Below are positions 1-14,339 of a stretch of DNA of 64,000 nucleotides, piece by piece (positions within the stretch are counted from its first letter, which is position 1; each line of letters opens with the position of its first letter). Below the pieces are notes generated by a model, which saw only the letters and a list, made by a program, of their open reading frames with translations, was not told where the DNA came from and searched no databases. The translations under genes were made by a program, and so were the position numbers. The DNA lies in NCBI GenBank assembly GCA_016801845.1, contig CM028915.1, positions 6,046,501 through 6,110,500 on the forward strand. Reading direction: 5' to 3'. This stretch comes from Polydactylus sextarius. Lineage: Eukaryota > Chordata > Actinopteri > Polynemidae.

Positions 1-275
1 ATACAGAATAGAAAATACCCATCCTACGATATACACTGGTCTAGACAGTTATATGGTCACTGGGTGCTGTTCTCTGCCGTGTTCACCTGTAGCTGCTACA
101 GGATATAAAGGCTTTAGAGCCTGTTGTGATCCCATCTTCCTCCTCACTCTCAGCTCACTAAGTTTCTGTCTCTGTGCTTTTATCCAACATTTTTTCACTT
201 ACTCCCCACGCTCCTTTTCTGTCCCAGTCTCTCCCCCCGGATCCTCTCACGTACCTCTCCTCTTGCCCTCCCTAG

Positions 276-1190
276 GTTTCTGAAAGCTCTGAGCTTTGCC
301 TCTCTGGATAAAGAGGAACTCCTCAGTCCCATCAACCAAAGCACCCTGCACCGCTGCTCTTCAGTGCGCTCTATGGTCTCTAGCGCCACCTTTGGGTGTA
401 ACGATGACTACATTGGCCTTGCACTGCCCATGGACATCAATGACATGTTCCACATCAGAGACCCAGCCTATTTTCAGCAGAGGATCAGTCCACCGTCCGA
501 AGAGCGCAAACGCTTCCTCTTTGGGGACGGAGATGGTAAAATGCAGCTCAGCGTGTCATCAAATGACAAATATGTGACATTTTGAATCAGGCCAGATGAT
601 CTAAGTCTGTTTGTGTCTTCTCTCTGTAGGTGATCGCCCTGCTGTCCCAGTACTAAAGCAGCAGTTCAGTATCTCTGAGCTGATTGTGTGCAGAGGTGAC
701 ACCCAGAACCACATGGTGGGTTCAGAGGAGACGGGACTGCAGGAGCACACTGAGGAAAACTGTCTCTACTGTGTAGGAGCCATTGTCCTCGGATACCCCA
801 CACAGCCACAGATCAACAGCACACACCCTCGAACGGGTGAGCTGATACAGACGCACACATTCAGCTATTCACACGTTGGCTGACACATCCGATTTAAACT
901 GGGAGAGGAATATAACAAATGCTATTGTCTTTTTTTTGTTTTTTTGTGACAGACTATGTCGATTTCCCATCGTGGGGAGGCCAGAGCGGCCATCGTCTGG
1001 AGGTGATGCCTCAGTCCAAGTTCTCTGGCGTGTCGGGCTGCAGCGACGCTGCTGTGTCACAAGGCTCAATCTGTAGCACGCCCACACCTGCTGACATTGT
1101 CATCGGTACGAATAGAACATACAGAACATGCATGCACGTTCCACAAAAATGAGTTTATTTGATTCTGTATATTCTCTTTTTTTAGTATTT

Positions 1191-1221
<31 letters not shown>

Positions 1222-2011
1222 CGAAAGCCTCTTTTAGATTAAAAATCCCTTTTTAACAACAACACAAGATAGATAAGCTCCAAACAACCTTTTAGGTCTT
1301 TTAAATTTGATAACAACTAAACTAAATGACAGAACTTGCCTTTAGAGCCAGTCGTGGAATTATTTCACTTAAGGACTTCATGTACAGAGACTGATTATAT
1401 TTATAAAGCCACAGTTTGGCTTTATTTTGATGAATATTTGGTGAATTGGTTCTTTACATGTCCTTCAGATGGAAAGGCGATATCAGAAGACGGCCCCGCC
1501 TCTCGAATCTTGCTGAGGAAGGAGGTGCTCCGCCTCATCATCAACCTCAGCTCCTCTGTAGGAACCAAAGGGCACGAAACAGGACTACTGACGTATGTTT
1601 ATTTTCTCATTATACACGCTTTCTGAGGCGCGTGGTCAGTTTCAGATGATCCCTCCTCTTGTTTTGTTTTGTCTTTTAACCGCTCAACTAAAATCTCTTT
1701 TTAGGATAAAGGAGAAGTTTCCATATGCGTTCGATGACATCTGCCTGTACTCCGAGGTGTCTCACCTTTTAGCCCACTGTATGTTTCGTTTGACCTCAAG
1801 ACGTTTCATACAGGAACTCTTCCAAGACGTGCAATTCATGCCAGTAAGTCATTCTACCCTTCACACTCTTATATTTGCTGAATCTCTACACATACCCTGT
1901 GTGTTTAATTTTTTTTTTCATCTTTCTCAGATGTATGAGGAAGCAGAGGCAATCCTGACAAAGCTACCAAAACCTGTCGAAGAGGATGTCGACCCTCCTG
2001 CAGAATCCTGA
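276..2011 (+). CDS. rictor: RICTOR C-terminal part, mTORC2 subunit (5' end outside window)
   Basis: RICTOR is the large scaffold that, with mTOR, SIN1 and LST8, forms mTOR complex 2, which phosphorylates AKT. Six coding exons splice in frame with GT-AG borders: 276-535, 630-836, 953-1105, 1469-1592, 1705-1843 and 1931-2011. The joined peptide reads through motifs I recall from the vertebrate RICTOR C-terminus: LALPMDINDMF, GLQEHTEENCLYC, SKFSGVSGCSD, LLRKEVLRLIINLSSSV and FDDICLYSEVSHLLAHC. It ends in PPAES, like the xSAES end of mammalian RICTOR. The upstream part of this roughly 1,700-residue protein lies left of the window; bases 1-275 are intron. Teleosts carry two rictor copies and I cannot say which this is. 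The identification comes from recalled sequence, so it is strong but not verified. Confidence 0.8.
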
Positions 2012-2317
2012 TCGTCCTTCCCTGTTTGTGTTTCCTGCACAGCCCCGGTCCTGCCGCCCTTCAAACATGGAACAAACACAAGACTGAGAGAAACTAAATC
2101 GTGGGAAGGTCAAAGGATTGGGGGAAACGTTTGGCATGTTTCTGTTGCTCATAACAGGGTACCATAGCTAAGCACGGTGTGGAGGGAGGGAGGGAGGGGT
2201 GGGGGTGGGAGGGGGTTCATCACTCATCTTTCTTCTAGCAAATACAAGCTGGAAACAAAGGACGTCAGTATCTGTAAACAAAGTTTAACCCGACACGCCT
2301 ATTGCTGTCTCAGACTT

Positions 2318-2368
<51 letters not shown>

Positions 2369-2883
2369 TTTTTTTTTTTTTTAACAGAAAAAAGGGGGAG
2401 CAGTTTAACCAAATACTGTTGTCAGATGGGTTGTCAATCTCGAGCAACACTCAATAATACATCAACAATAACGCTTATGGACGAGCTGGATCATTAAGAC
2501 AAAGACTCACGCTGTGTTTAAGAAAAAAAAAAGAAAAGAAAAAAATTCTATCAAACATTTTATCTCTTTCCAGAGGTGGTGTTTTTCTGTAATGAAATGA
2601 ATAAGGCATGTTGTTGTGTCTACCCAGTGATTCCTCACACCCTGCATTCTTTTCTCCTTACAAAACAAAACACTACACTACAGAGGAATCCTGCTGTTTT
2701 TAAAACTTATCTGGAGCCTTTCTGGTTCATATCCCACCCTGACCTGTGATCTGTTCTAGCCAGATATGTGCTTTTGCTTCTCTTGCCTCACCACTTCCTA
2801 CAACCTGTAGCCTCTTGTCAGCACAGACAGCCAATTACTTTTCTATTTCTTGTATCTCAGACAATCAAACATCACTAGTATTG

Positions 2884-2937
<54 letters not shown>

Positions 2938-3741
2938 ACCCTTACACAATACATGAGGAGAATAGCATGTAATTTAATGCTAGTTTATGCCATCCTTTAC
3001 TTCCGTAGGACCTTTAATGTTTTTTCTTCAGCCATTGCATCATTAGTAAGCTTCTCATTAGGCGGGTATTGCTTTGGGAATAATAATTTGAAAAAAAAAA
3101 AAAAAATGCTCGGTTGTACAAGTTATCTGTAGAATGATTCATTACAGATTTAGCACTAAACTGCTCACACGTTTCCAAAGGCTGCATAAGCTCTGCAGCT
3201 GCCCGACTCTATGCCTTCTTACCTCTGTGCTTCACCTCCACTGCATGTGTGCAACAAGCATGGCAATGTTGTAACGTCACCTTAACGCGTTTCTTGCTTG
3301 TAAAACTTCTTTTTTTCTTTCTTTCTTTCTTTTTTTTTTTTTTTTTTTTTTTTTTTTATTTTAAGAAAAAAAAATAGGTTGCCATTACATGCTGCCATTA
3401 CATTGTAGGAATATAATTAACCCCTGAATCTGTTTCCACAATGCAATATCACTGTCTGTCATTGGCTGAGATGGAGGAGGGGGCGGGTTTTGGGGGGGTA
3501 GGGGTGCGGTGACTAAAGGATTTGTAAAAGGTTTCCAGGGAAACGGGGGGATCTCTGTTTCCATTGGCTTGTTTTTGCTCTAATGCTGCTACAAAAAATG
3601 GACTCATAGAGAGATGATTCATAGATCAGCTGAGTGATGTCAGATCCGATCTATTTATTATATGTACCATAGAGTGAGCTCAACCAGAGAAGAAAAAAAG
3701 TTATTTATATTTTTTTCCTCAAGACTGTATTATAATTTAAA

Positions 3742-3792
<51 letters not shown>

Positions 3793-3930
3793 CGTTTGTT
3801 TGTTTTTCTTTTTTTGCCTGAATCGTGGTTTCCCTTGTATAATGTGTACAGTATGTTTTTGGGGGCATTGATGACCTAAAGAAACATACAATCCTATCAA
3901 AGGGATGCATTGTTAATAAAACAAAATTTG
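2012..3930 (+). other. rictor: Probable rictor 3'UTR with long T-tracts
   Basis: No coding exon is visible after the rictor stop codon. The stretch contains four long T-runs (about 2319-2382, 3330-3358, 3747-3792 and, beyond the end, 3951-3970) and an (AT)n repeat at about 2889-2934. The first clear AATAAA is at 3914-3919, which is my candidate for the polyadenylation signal. The exact end is inferred. Confidence 0.45.
2889..2934. repeat. (AT)n microsatellite
   Basis: About 23 uninterrupted AT dinucleotides, seen directly, inside the probable rictor 3'UTR. Confidence 0.95.
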
Positions 3931-5482
3931 AAATACCCAATATGTTTGACATTTTTTTTTTTTTTTTTTACATTTGTACCTTCTCTTAATTTACTTAGGT
4001 CAAAAATGTTGGAAGCGTTTTTAGGATTAATTATTTCAATGATACGACTAATTTAAAAAGACTGAAGTTGAACAATTTCAGTTTTTCAGATCTTTTTTTA
4101 ATCACAATGTTAAACCACAAACAATTTATAAACATTTTTAAATATATTATTTTATAAACAATTCATTTTTTTTTTTTTTTTTTTTTTTTTGAATATATAT
4201 GTTTTTCTGACACCCCCACCTGTGTTTCTGAGTAATTCTTTTCCTGTTTTCACACAGTAGTTTTTTTTTTTTTTTTTTTTCTTAATTATCTCGATACTTT
4301 GAACTCCCGCGAGGACCTCCAACCTGCAAGTGACTACCATGGACCATGGTGACTCCTGTGCGCACATCGGTGCCACGTCTTCAACTATCTACCGGGTCAA
4401 TTAAGAACAAGCAATGAACAACTGCAAAGTCCTCAGGTGCCTGTGTAGAGTCGCAAACCAATAATAATATCATCAATATGACAAAGAAATCTCAAAGTGT
4501 CTTAATCCCAGACTAAACTAAACAAGCCAGTCGTGTTTGTTCCCATCAAGCTCTCAGTAAAGGAATGAATGCGTCTATTTTTTCAAATGCTCTCTAAATA
4601 TGCTGTCAGAAAAAAATTACTCAGAAAAACCAACCATTATCCATCAAGCAAAATGTCATAAACATAAAAAAAGAACATGGGCACATGAGTATAGGAGAAG
4701 GTGTACTTGTTTGTTTGGTAAGCTGCGTAAGGAAAATCTTATCTCAAATGGAGGTAGCACATAAAACTTTACAAGGCCATTACTAAATGGCCTCGTTAAA
4801 TACTTTTCTACTCGAGGGAGAATTTGTATTTTACTATTAGAATAAAATACAAATGTTGTAAAGTTCTTAAGAAGTGGACAAAAAAAAAATCACAGTTTCA
4901 GCTTCTGGAATCCTCATTGTGTGTTTTTGTGCAAAGAAACACTAAATTAAAAACGTGACCAAAGCACCTATGAGGGAAAACTATATTTATATAATATTTT
5001 TTCATGTAATAAAAGCTGCACAAAATTGCACATTTTTACATCATGGTGCAATGAAGTATCACCATTATATGAAATTCAGGAGTGTAAGTTATTTTTAAAT
5101 TGTTCAAAACAGTGCTAACATGATGTAGTCTCATATAAAATAATTATATTCAATAACAAAAAAAAAAAAAAAAAAAAAATACAAAATAACATTTGTTGAC
5201 TCCCTGTCCTGTCGGATAATTCCACAAGTGAAAAAGACAGGAGAGCTGACGCTATAGTCCGCCCTTGCATTGCTCAGAAATATTGCACAACTTAGTGATG
5301 TTGTCGACAGTCCCATCGGGTCCATTTCTGATTGAAGTACTGCACTTAGTTAAGTTAATGATTTCCATATGAACTGTCAAATCCTGGACTCTGTGTGAGG
5401 TCTGTCCTTTTCTGTGTCCATCCTCGTGCAGTTTGCTATAGAGGTATTTACTCATCAGAGAAACAGTTTTTGTTGTTGGCAC
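3931..5482. other. Convergent intergenic / 3'UTR stretch between rictor and npc1l1
   Basis: An AT-rich stretch with several homopolymer A and T runs (for example 4167-4190, 4261-4280 and 5158-5179). The right part presumably includes the npc1l1 3'UTR, which reads leftward. I see no supported coding exon and no unambiguous AATAAA for npc1l1. Confidence 0.5.
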
Positions 5483-8400
5483 TCAGAATTTGTCAATTCT
5501 CTCCTCCTGTTCTTGATTTTCTAGACCTTGGTTGCCTATAACTTTTGAAAATGTGTTGGCTTCTATGGCGACCTTCGTGGGGTTTGAGTCTGGCTCCTGT
5601 TTTGTCTCGTTGTCTTCGTAGCTCAGGTTATCATATAAATTTCTCATGTTGCTCTTCATCTCGAGCTCCTGCTTAGCCCTTTGTTCCTCCTGCTGGAGCT
5701 GAAGCCGTACGGCTTTGTTCACTTTAGGTCCTGAAAGAACGAAACACAGAGATTTAGTCCTGGCTCTTGATTTCATAGGAGCTTCTGATTGCATAACATA
5801 ATATGAAGTGCATACCAAAATAGCTAAGCAGCACAGGGAGGAACACAAGCCCGTGAGCCATCCCCAGAAGAGTTATGACCAGATTTAACCGGAAGAAGAA
5901 GATCTGGATGAGCTGTGCTTTGGCAAACGCCAACACAAGGATGCCTGGTAGGTTGGTCATGGCAACACCAGCAAATACCTTCAGTATAGAAAATAAACAG
6001 TTTTATGTTTATACAATTAATTATGTGTGGCGTTAAAAGAAAATGTTTATTTGCTTTAAATTCATGAAGGCTGCCCTATATTGCCTTATAGTTTACTTAC
6101 CGCACTGCCCATATTGGCGGTAGCCTCTTTGGCTCTTTCCACATGTGTGGCCTTGGTGCTGAGCGCAAAAGATCTTGTCATATGTGATACAAACTCCACA
6201 GAGATACCCACCGCCTGCAAACAGCATATAAATGTAATTTAATAAAGTAAGAAACAACCATGTAAATGAATTCCTTCTTAAGTTAAACTATAGTTATATT
6301 ATATATTTGAATTTTGTTGTTAATGATAAAAATTTGTCACAATTAAGAGTAAGATTAACTTTATTTGTAAAATAAACCCTCTCGGTTCCTATCACAGACA
6401 TGTTCTTACCGTGACCAGATTGATAAGGGCCACAGCGTTGTAATCGATGCCCCACAGCGTCATGACGCCAACAGTATCCACAACGATCATGATTATGGTG
6501 ATGAGGTTGAGCAGGCCGGAGCGGAGGTCCAAACCCAGCAGCAGGCAGCACACCACGAAGGTCGGCAGCAGACACAGCGAGATGTTGAAAAGCCCCTCTG
6601 GCACAATAGTCAGGTATTGCTCGTAAAACACATTAGTCACCCTGCAAGAAGGATTTAACAGATTTAACAATCAGCGTCCACAACACTGTAGAGGGAATGT
6701 GAGATGGAGGAGTTCGGGAACTAAAAGGTACATACGTGTAAGGAAATACTTCAAAGTCAGGAGAAGTGCCTGGTATTTTCCTCATGCCCATGGTGATGTT
6801 GTGGGCCAGTTCTCTGGCTTTGAGCAGCGCAGCAGTGAACTGCTGAGAGTTTGTTAAAGGCGTGTGGTACGCCATGAAGCGAGAGGCTTGAAACACCAAG
6901 AAAGAAAAGGTTAATTTACTCCCATCACTTCTTTTTAAAACAATCATCTACTGTGACATGATTTGAGGTGTTTTACCTATAATTTCTCCATTTGCATCTC
7001 TCACCACGGCCTTGTCATAGGCTCCTAAACCACTGTTGAAAGAGAAAATACAGTGAGAAAGTAGTTTTTTGTGCTGTGGTGTTTTAATTTGTATATGTGC
7101 AGTTATGATACACACCCTTTGGGGCACTGCAGGTCAGGCCTGTTACCCAGGAAACTAGGGAGGAAGCGGTTAAATTGTTCCACGCTGGGTCTGAGGACGC
7201 CATTTGGAGGAGTAGCCATACACTTACGCCCACAGAGGAAGCCAGCTAATGAGACAAGAGGGGTAAGGGTAAGATCTCTACTCATATATACGGAAATTCA
7301 CTGTAAAGACTGTATGTAACTGTATGTTAACACGATGTTTTCTCTTACATTGACTTGCAGGACAGAATTTTCCACTGTTTGGACCAATGGTGTAAAGACG
7401 ACAACATTTGGATCCAGGATTTAACCAGTCGATGAAATCATCCACCCAAGAGTTAGCAGGGATAGCCAAATAGGATCTACAGAGCGCAATGTTAATGAGA
7501 AAGATAAGAACAGAAATGTCCATGTTAAAAGGTAAAACTCCTTAAGGAGATTGGAACTGTGCTTTTGATCAAATGTCATTCAAATAGTGTTGTGTTTAAG
7601 TGAGTTTTTTAAATTACCATGAAATTTATGTGGTCAAATTAAACTACAGAGTTCATGTGGCGTTTAAAAAGTGGCTCTGGGGCCTACTGATGTGACTTAC
7701 GTATAAGAAAATGCATTGATATCGTATGAAGCTACATCCAGCAGCTGCTCAGCTCAGTTTATCTCAGAAAAACCTAATCTGACTCCAAAAGTAACAAAAT
7801 CCACCCACCAGCACCTCTAGAGCTCCCTGATTGACATAAAATATCTCATTTGTTAAACCTATACAAGTCCTGAAGTAAAGATTACAAGTTCTTGGTAAGG
7901 CTAACAGTCTTCATGCGAAGTGAAGCTACACTAAGCTAATTAGCTGCTGGCTGCAGCTTTATATCTACAATCTTGTCATCTAAATCTCTGCAAGAAAGCT
8001 ACTTATTATGTTCATTTTTAGAAATATTACATTTCTCAAGTTCCCCAAATACAGACTGTCACTTCACTGATTTCACCATATGGACTTAACACTATATGGT
8101 ATGATTGCATTTTGTTAATTATAATCCATCCATATAATCCAATCCATGAACACTATAGATGATAATCACATGGTTTCAATGGTATGACAGTGGACATTCA
8201 ATATTACAACAATAATTTAATGCTCATCACTGTAACTTTAAAACATTTATTAACTGTAAAAATGCACCAGGAAGTTCTACTGCCTCCTGTTAACTACTGT
8301 ATCTATATTTGGTTGTATGCTCCCTCTAATCAAATATCATGATCAGTTATAAACACCTCTATCTGCTCAGTGGCACTCATGTAACTCTGTTTATCATTAA

Positions 8401-9018
8401 CTTATCTGATTGGCAAGTATGCAAGAGGTTGCTACTAAGTTATCAGTAGGTTCAAGGATCTGTCAGTGAAAAATCATGTTGAAATGAAGGACATAGGCAG
8501 AAAATCTCTCTTCACTCTCCTGAATTGAGGAACTGGTTGATGAAGAGGTGATATTAAATTTGATCTCTTTCAGATCATAAAAACATTAGCTCACAGACTC
8601 ACCGTTCAGGGTAATTGGTGGCGTACTGGATCTTTTGGGTTAGTGAGAACTGATCACAGCCAACACTGGAACAAACCCCATTTATGCCCTCTACACTGGT
8701 GAAGTTGTAGCCCTTTTTCGTTACAAAGTAAACCGGGACTCCAACTTCAAAGTATTTGTACAGGTACTTGAAATAGTCCAACATGTAAGAGCCCTGTACC
8801 AAAAACAAAAAATCATTTTTGTTAGGTTGCACTGAAAGAGGAGTGTGCATGAGTTAATTTATAGTTCATTTATAACAGTGTTAACTGACCTGAGGCATAG
8901 CCAACTCCTGATCCAGACCAACTGTGATATTAAGCATGAGGAAGAGGGATCCACAAAACATGAAGATGAAAACCACAATCTAGAGAGAACACAGGACAAG
9001 TAGCTTTAGTGTGTGTGC

Positions 9019-9112
<94 letters not shown>

Positions 9113-12100
9113 GAGAGTTCACCTCAAGTATAAGCATTCATCTGCCTTATGTTGTAGTTGAAGTGTTATTTACCACTAAGAATCTGGTGTAATGGTGCAG
9201 TAGAACAGGGGCGTAGTATTTTCTCATGAAGGGCAGCAGAAAGCCCTCGTTTGGCTTGTTGGGACGTTCGGTTGACACTGTGACACAGCAGAAAAGTTCG
9301 CAGCGGTTTTTGTCTTGGCGCCAGGCATCCAGGGAGAGCAACGCCACAAACGCTGTCATCTGAAGGACAAAGTCCATGAGCACAGCCAGAGCAGCGTACA
9401 GAGCAAAGGACTTGACGGCTGGCATGGTGGACAGGGCCCCTTGGGGTGGTAGATCAGGGATATGGTTAGTGGTTACCACACGTAACTTAACAGAACCTTC
9501 CTCTATACTGTGTGTTACAGAAGAGAAACCTTTTAATGTCAATGTTAGCAAATATCTTACCTAGAAAGAAGCAGACAGACTCAGAGAGACTGCACAAGAG
9601 CATGCTGGGAGCTACATTTCCGAGGACACGGCCAATCTGCTCTTCTCTTTTCTCTCCTGGTTGCCGTACATCTCTCTGTAAGGAAGTAAGATTAGGGTAA
9701 CATCACTTAACATCGCCTCCATGTCAAAAAATCATCAATATTGTACATTTATGGTGCACATAGATGTCCGTACCTGGTACTCCAGAACAAAGATGAAGAT
9801 GTTGTCAGCTCCCACGGCAAGAACCAGGAAGGGCACGACCTGCAGGACGACCAGGGAGGAGGGGATGCCAATCCAAGAGTAGAAACCCATAGAGGCCAGG
9901 ACAGAACAGCCGACCACCAGGATCCCACCAAGACCCACCAGGAACTTTGAGTCCACCTTGAGGACACAAAGATAAGACACGACATGCACATTCACCTCAG
10001 TGAACCTTTTCTGTTTCTAGTATCTTAGCTGTAATATACGTGCTGTATTGTACAACTTTGTGTCCAATAAACCTACACTATATGCTCGTCTGTCAAGATA
10101 AGCAGAGCTGTATAGCTGACATGACCATACCACTGCAGTGTCTCTATCTCCTATGTGATAAGTACTGCTTCTTTAATTTGACCTCCTTGACATCATATCC
10201 CAGGCACATGTTTTTTACCTCTATTTTTATAGTAAAACAACTAAAATTATATAGCAGCAGTCACGCCAGCTATTTTATGAGGCTGTAGTTGATACAGCAG
10301 CGTGACATGAGCATGTCAATATATTTTCAGCAGGTAGAGTATTTACATCTAACCCTCGTCCTAATCCAGCCTTTTAAACAAAGTACAACAGAGACTAATA
10401 GTATAGTAAAATAGTTTAGTTTTGTAGGTGTTATAACACATAATACATAATAACTGAATGGTCTGGAGGAATCACCAAAGTTACTGTTATTAGTGTTCAT
10501 GCCAAATGGGATGAACAACATGAATTGTTCATATGTATGGATTAATATGAATAATATCTTACCAGAATTCGTCTCCATGATGAGTACTCTCCGAGCGCAA
10601 CAGCTATATAAACAAAGATGACAGCATAGCTGATCATAAAGATGGGGATATCCTCCGCTGTTGTCCGATTAATCTCGTCCTCCAGAGATCTCTGTTGACA
10701 GAGTTGTGGGGGGAACCACAGATCAGTAAAAGATGAGGAGGTTAGAGTCTTAAGAGATAAGACAATAGTGAGGTGATAGAAAAAGAGACAAAAACTGAAC
10801 ATGCCTGCTGAAAAGCTGTGAAAACATGGCATTGATTTAAGCTTTATCAGCAAGGCACTGATTATTTCTTCTTTGAATCATTTAAGCCCCAAGACTACTG
10901 GGAAAAATTAACATTTGTTATTATATGAGACATGAATGATGTGTTTTGAGCTTACTGTACCTCTGCCATGTATGCAAAAGTGAAGTTGCAGCTTGGGTTG
11001 TTCTTGTAGTCCTGGACAATTTTAAGAAACTCTGTCTCCCACTGCATGGCCACTTTAAACAATGGGTTGCTGCGAGCAAAGTTGTTCAGGGAGAAGGTCA
11101 GGATGAAAGCCTCAGCATTGGTGTAGTCTTCATCTGGGAAGAGCAAGAGATATCATGTTTGATTGAATTCAAGGTACCTTTTATTGCTTTGAATGTACAA
11201 GTATTTCAGATATAAACAATAATGGTTACTCACTCTGATAGCCTCCCACAGCCAGAAATGGAAAGACTGGAGCTCCATAGTCAGCCATGCAGCTCAATCC
11301 TAAATCAGTGATGTCTTTGAAGGACAGAGGAGAGCTTGAGGAGAGATAAAAAAGAAAAGGGAACATTATGTTTAAGTCACAGAGAAACCTCAGACTGTTT
11401 GATTTAAAACTCCATTTGATGGGTCCTTACTTGAGGCAGTAGATTAAGTGGTCTCTCCAGTCCACCTCTTTGGTCACTCCCAGCTCTGTCATGTTCACCT
11501 TAGCATTAATGTTTTTCACGCTGTTCTGAAAATACTGTGGCAAACTGTTGACCGCACAGTCAATCAGGGAGGAGTTGGTTGGGTTGAGTGGTGCAAAACA
11601 CACATCCTTCAGACTTGCTGTTCGGTTAAGATCATCTGACCAGAACTCGATGTTCTAAAAAAAGAAGAATCATTGTGTCAAAATAATATGATGAGTATTT
11701 TTGTCATCTGCCATTTTTGATATTGAGGGTTTTTTTTTTTTTTTTTTTTACCGTTATCCGTTTTTGCAGCTCCAACATCTCAATGATGAGATCTTTGGAC
11801 ACAAGCCCGCTAAAGTTCTGTGGTCCAAACAGCAAAGAATCGTAAATGTGACCTTCTCTGCCTGGGGCTGTCAAGATGAGCTGGTTTGTCCTGAAGAAGG
11901 GGTCAAAGTATGTGTCATGGAAATCTTTCTCCTGGCGGGCTCGGCTGTTGGGAGCAGACCACAGCTCCACTGGATCAGTGGTGAGCTCAATGGATTTTAG
12001 ACCAGCAGCAAGAGCAGCCACGATAGCGGCTGATAACAAGAGCACCTTAAATGAACATAAGATAACAATGAATTAAACATAACCTCCTCATCTAGACATA

Positions 12101-14297
12101 TCACAGCCACTGTGTGGGTACATTTTGAATCTACTCACCGTGAAGGGGTAAGAGGCCATGAGGGTTCCCCAATACCGAAAATGTAAGCTGAGGAAAGCTT
12201 GAGCTGCCAGGCTATTCCTGTCAGCCCACTTCACTTCTGATGGATTAATGTCCTGCTGAGTCACATCATTACTGTTCTGGTCTTTTCCTGGCCTCCTTGT
12301 CTTTCCTTTCTCTTCTAACTGTCTTTTCTTATACTTCACCCAGCAAGTGATAACTAAGTGTAAGAGGAAGAAAAATATCAAGGAACCAAGTATGATGCTA
12401 CAAATAACTAAGAAGCCATCAGCCCCCAATATTGTGAAGGGCTCAGGTGGTGGTGCTGGAGGAGGTACACTCGGGCAAGACTCCTGGCAGTCCTGGCAGG
12501 AGCAGACCTGACCGCCTGATGGTGTGGTTTCATTACACCTCAGAGCACGTCCATTGTAAGGTATCACACCCACTGGCACTCCCTCAGTTTCTCCCTGTTT
12601 TATCAGTCTGAAGTCGATATCCAGTGGAGCCAGGCCGTTACTGGAGTCTCCCTGGAAATCATACCAGCGTTGGGGGGTGCACAGCTTGGCGCCGTACCTA
12701 CCACACATGGTGGCAATGGCGAAGCCTCCCGTGGCGGGAATCCTGACATTTTTACAAGACTGGAAGGAGGCATCTGCAAAGGTGGTGGAGAGGAATGCCT
12801 TGTAACCCACCACAACCTTTCTTGTTATATTATTTGAGTTTGTGAGGTTCATGACTTTTGTGACTTCAACTGTCTGGGACTGGTTGGGGCTGCAGGTGTT
12901 GATGCAGTGCAGATGGGCAAAGTTTTCAGCGCAGGAAGGGCAACGGATCAGCACTGCCTTGGACAGAGTCAGACTAGCTTCCAGAGATTTTAGCTGTTTG
13001 ATGGAGCAGCAGGCGAATGTGTTGCCCTCACCACGGTCCAGAATGGGACAAACCTACAGCGAGAAGAGGTTCAATTTTCTGTGAACATCTTTTCATAAGA
13101 ATACGATTTCTGTATCATCCTCTTTATTCAAACAGTGAGTAGGATCCGCAGACCTTTTTGAGTCTCCTGTAGTGCTCTCCGGAGAGAGGTCGGGCCTTGC
13201 TGTAGTCTAGACATGGCACAATGGGAGGAATGAGGGCCTCTCCTATCGATGGGTTACGACCACACTCCTCATAGAAAGAGCAGTATCCAGGCTCATGTTG
13301 GGCCTCTGACAGCACCTGTCAAAAAATAAGGTGCATTGTTGACAACTAGAATAAAAGAGGGAACATTTAAGTGCATTTTCTCTCAAGTTCTTAATATTTG
13401 AATAGTTTTTGTGTATTTTTTGGTCAAACGTCGCCACCATCTTCATTTATAGTTAAATAAACACCTTAGATAAAAAAAAACTTTGGACAATAGTTTTTTT
13501 TAAGCTGCATAATGCGACAATGTCTTATTAGTTTGATCACAATTATGATCAATAACTTTCTTTTAAAGACATTAGAGTAATAACTCATAAACTTCTAATA
13601 AAGTCACAGTGACTTTAGACTGGACTGTGTTCTGCTGTGTCAGCTTCTTAAAATCATCTCACTGGAACAATAAAATGGAAAATGTTCAAGGCTGAGTGCG
13701 ATATCTTAAAATCAATTAAGCTCTTTCATATAATTATTTTATATGAACTGAATGTGATTTATTACTTATTTAATTCATTGATTATGTTAAAGTTAGAGTT
13801 ATTGAACCCAGTGATATAGTACATACAGCCCGGACTGTCAGTCAACTGATGTCTTAAACCCAATCTTTTCATTTTAGTGTTTTTAACCTAACCATTGTAC
13901 TGTATTAAACATTAAAATTCATTATGTCTCATGTCCACTCTTTAGATATCAACTAAAAACAGAAAAAGGACAATTGTTACTGTTAAATGGGTCTATATCT
14001 AACACCTTTTGACTCATTCATCTTAATGTCTTGCTCAGATCTTTGCTTCCCATGTAAACACTTCCTTAACTTCCTCATCTTTGAATGGTAAGGTGTGGCA
14101 AAGAACTTGTACATATTTTTTCTTTAACGTCGAAGGTGCTTTTTCATCAAAACAAATTCAAATTTCGATCTGTTATTGAATGATAAATACAACATTCTCT
14201 ACCTTCTATCTATAAATCAACAATTCCCCAACAAAGAAAAACCACATCAACTTACCATACAAGTCAGAAAAATGATCAAGGCTGTGAAATAGACCAT
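5483..14297 (-). CDS. npc1l1: NPC1-like intracellular cholesterol transporter 1 (complete)
   Basis: NPC1L1 is a polytopic membrane protein that takes up luminal sterol in intestine and liver. About 21 exons join to roughly 1,370 residues, close to the human length. Approximate exons from the 5' end: 14297-14256 (signal peptide), 13315-13155, 13053-12139 (cysteine-rich sterol-binding N-terminus and first membrane helix), 12044-11751, 11654-11430, 11334-11234, 11133-10962, 10691-10563, 9957-9775, 9677-9562, 9446-9174, 8981-8890, 8796-8603, 7474-7351, 7246-7117, 7034-6977, 6889-6736, 6642-6410, 6214-6103, 5979-5816, 5730-5483. Recognisable motifs are [48 protein letters not shown] (sterol-sensing domain), [18 protein letters not shown] and [15 protein letters not shown]. 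The tail ends ERIDKF rather than with the LLNF-type lysosomal signal of NPC1, which favours NPC1L1. No frame break was seen. Confidence 0.93.
7475..8602 (-). other. Long npc1l1 intron
   Basis: The exon encoding ...[11 protein letters not shown] (8796-8603) joins the exon starting [10 protein letters not shown] (about 7474) across this 1.1 kb intron. I see no exon, RNA gene or clear repeat in it. Confidence 0.75.
9010..9109. repeat. Compound (GT)n(AT)n microsatellite in an npc1l1 intron
   Basis: A short GT-rich run switches at about 9030 to roughly 40 uninterrupted AT units, ending near 9109. It lies between the exons at 9446-9174 and 8981-8890. Confidence 0.95.
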
Positions 14298-14339
14298 GAT
14301 TCCTGAGGGTCCTACAGCAACAGAAGAGTCAGGGTCCTC

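Noticed and set aside
2177..2497. Long frames across T-runs and AT repeats (also near 2746-3132, 3662-3871, 8930-9112 and 61483-61758)
   Set aside because: They exist only because homopolymers and (AT)n lack stops. The peptides are Phe or Ile-Tyr runs without domain content.
9741..9991. Three overlapping frames around 9.75-9.99 kb
   Set aside because: Only the minus frame [19 protein letters not shown], part of the npc1l1 sterol-sensing domain, fits the splice sites. The others are shadows.
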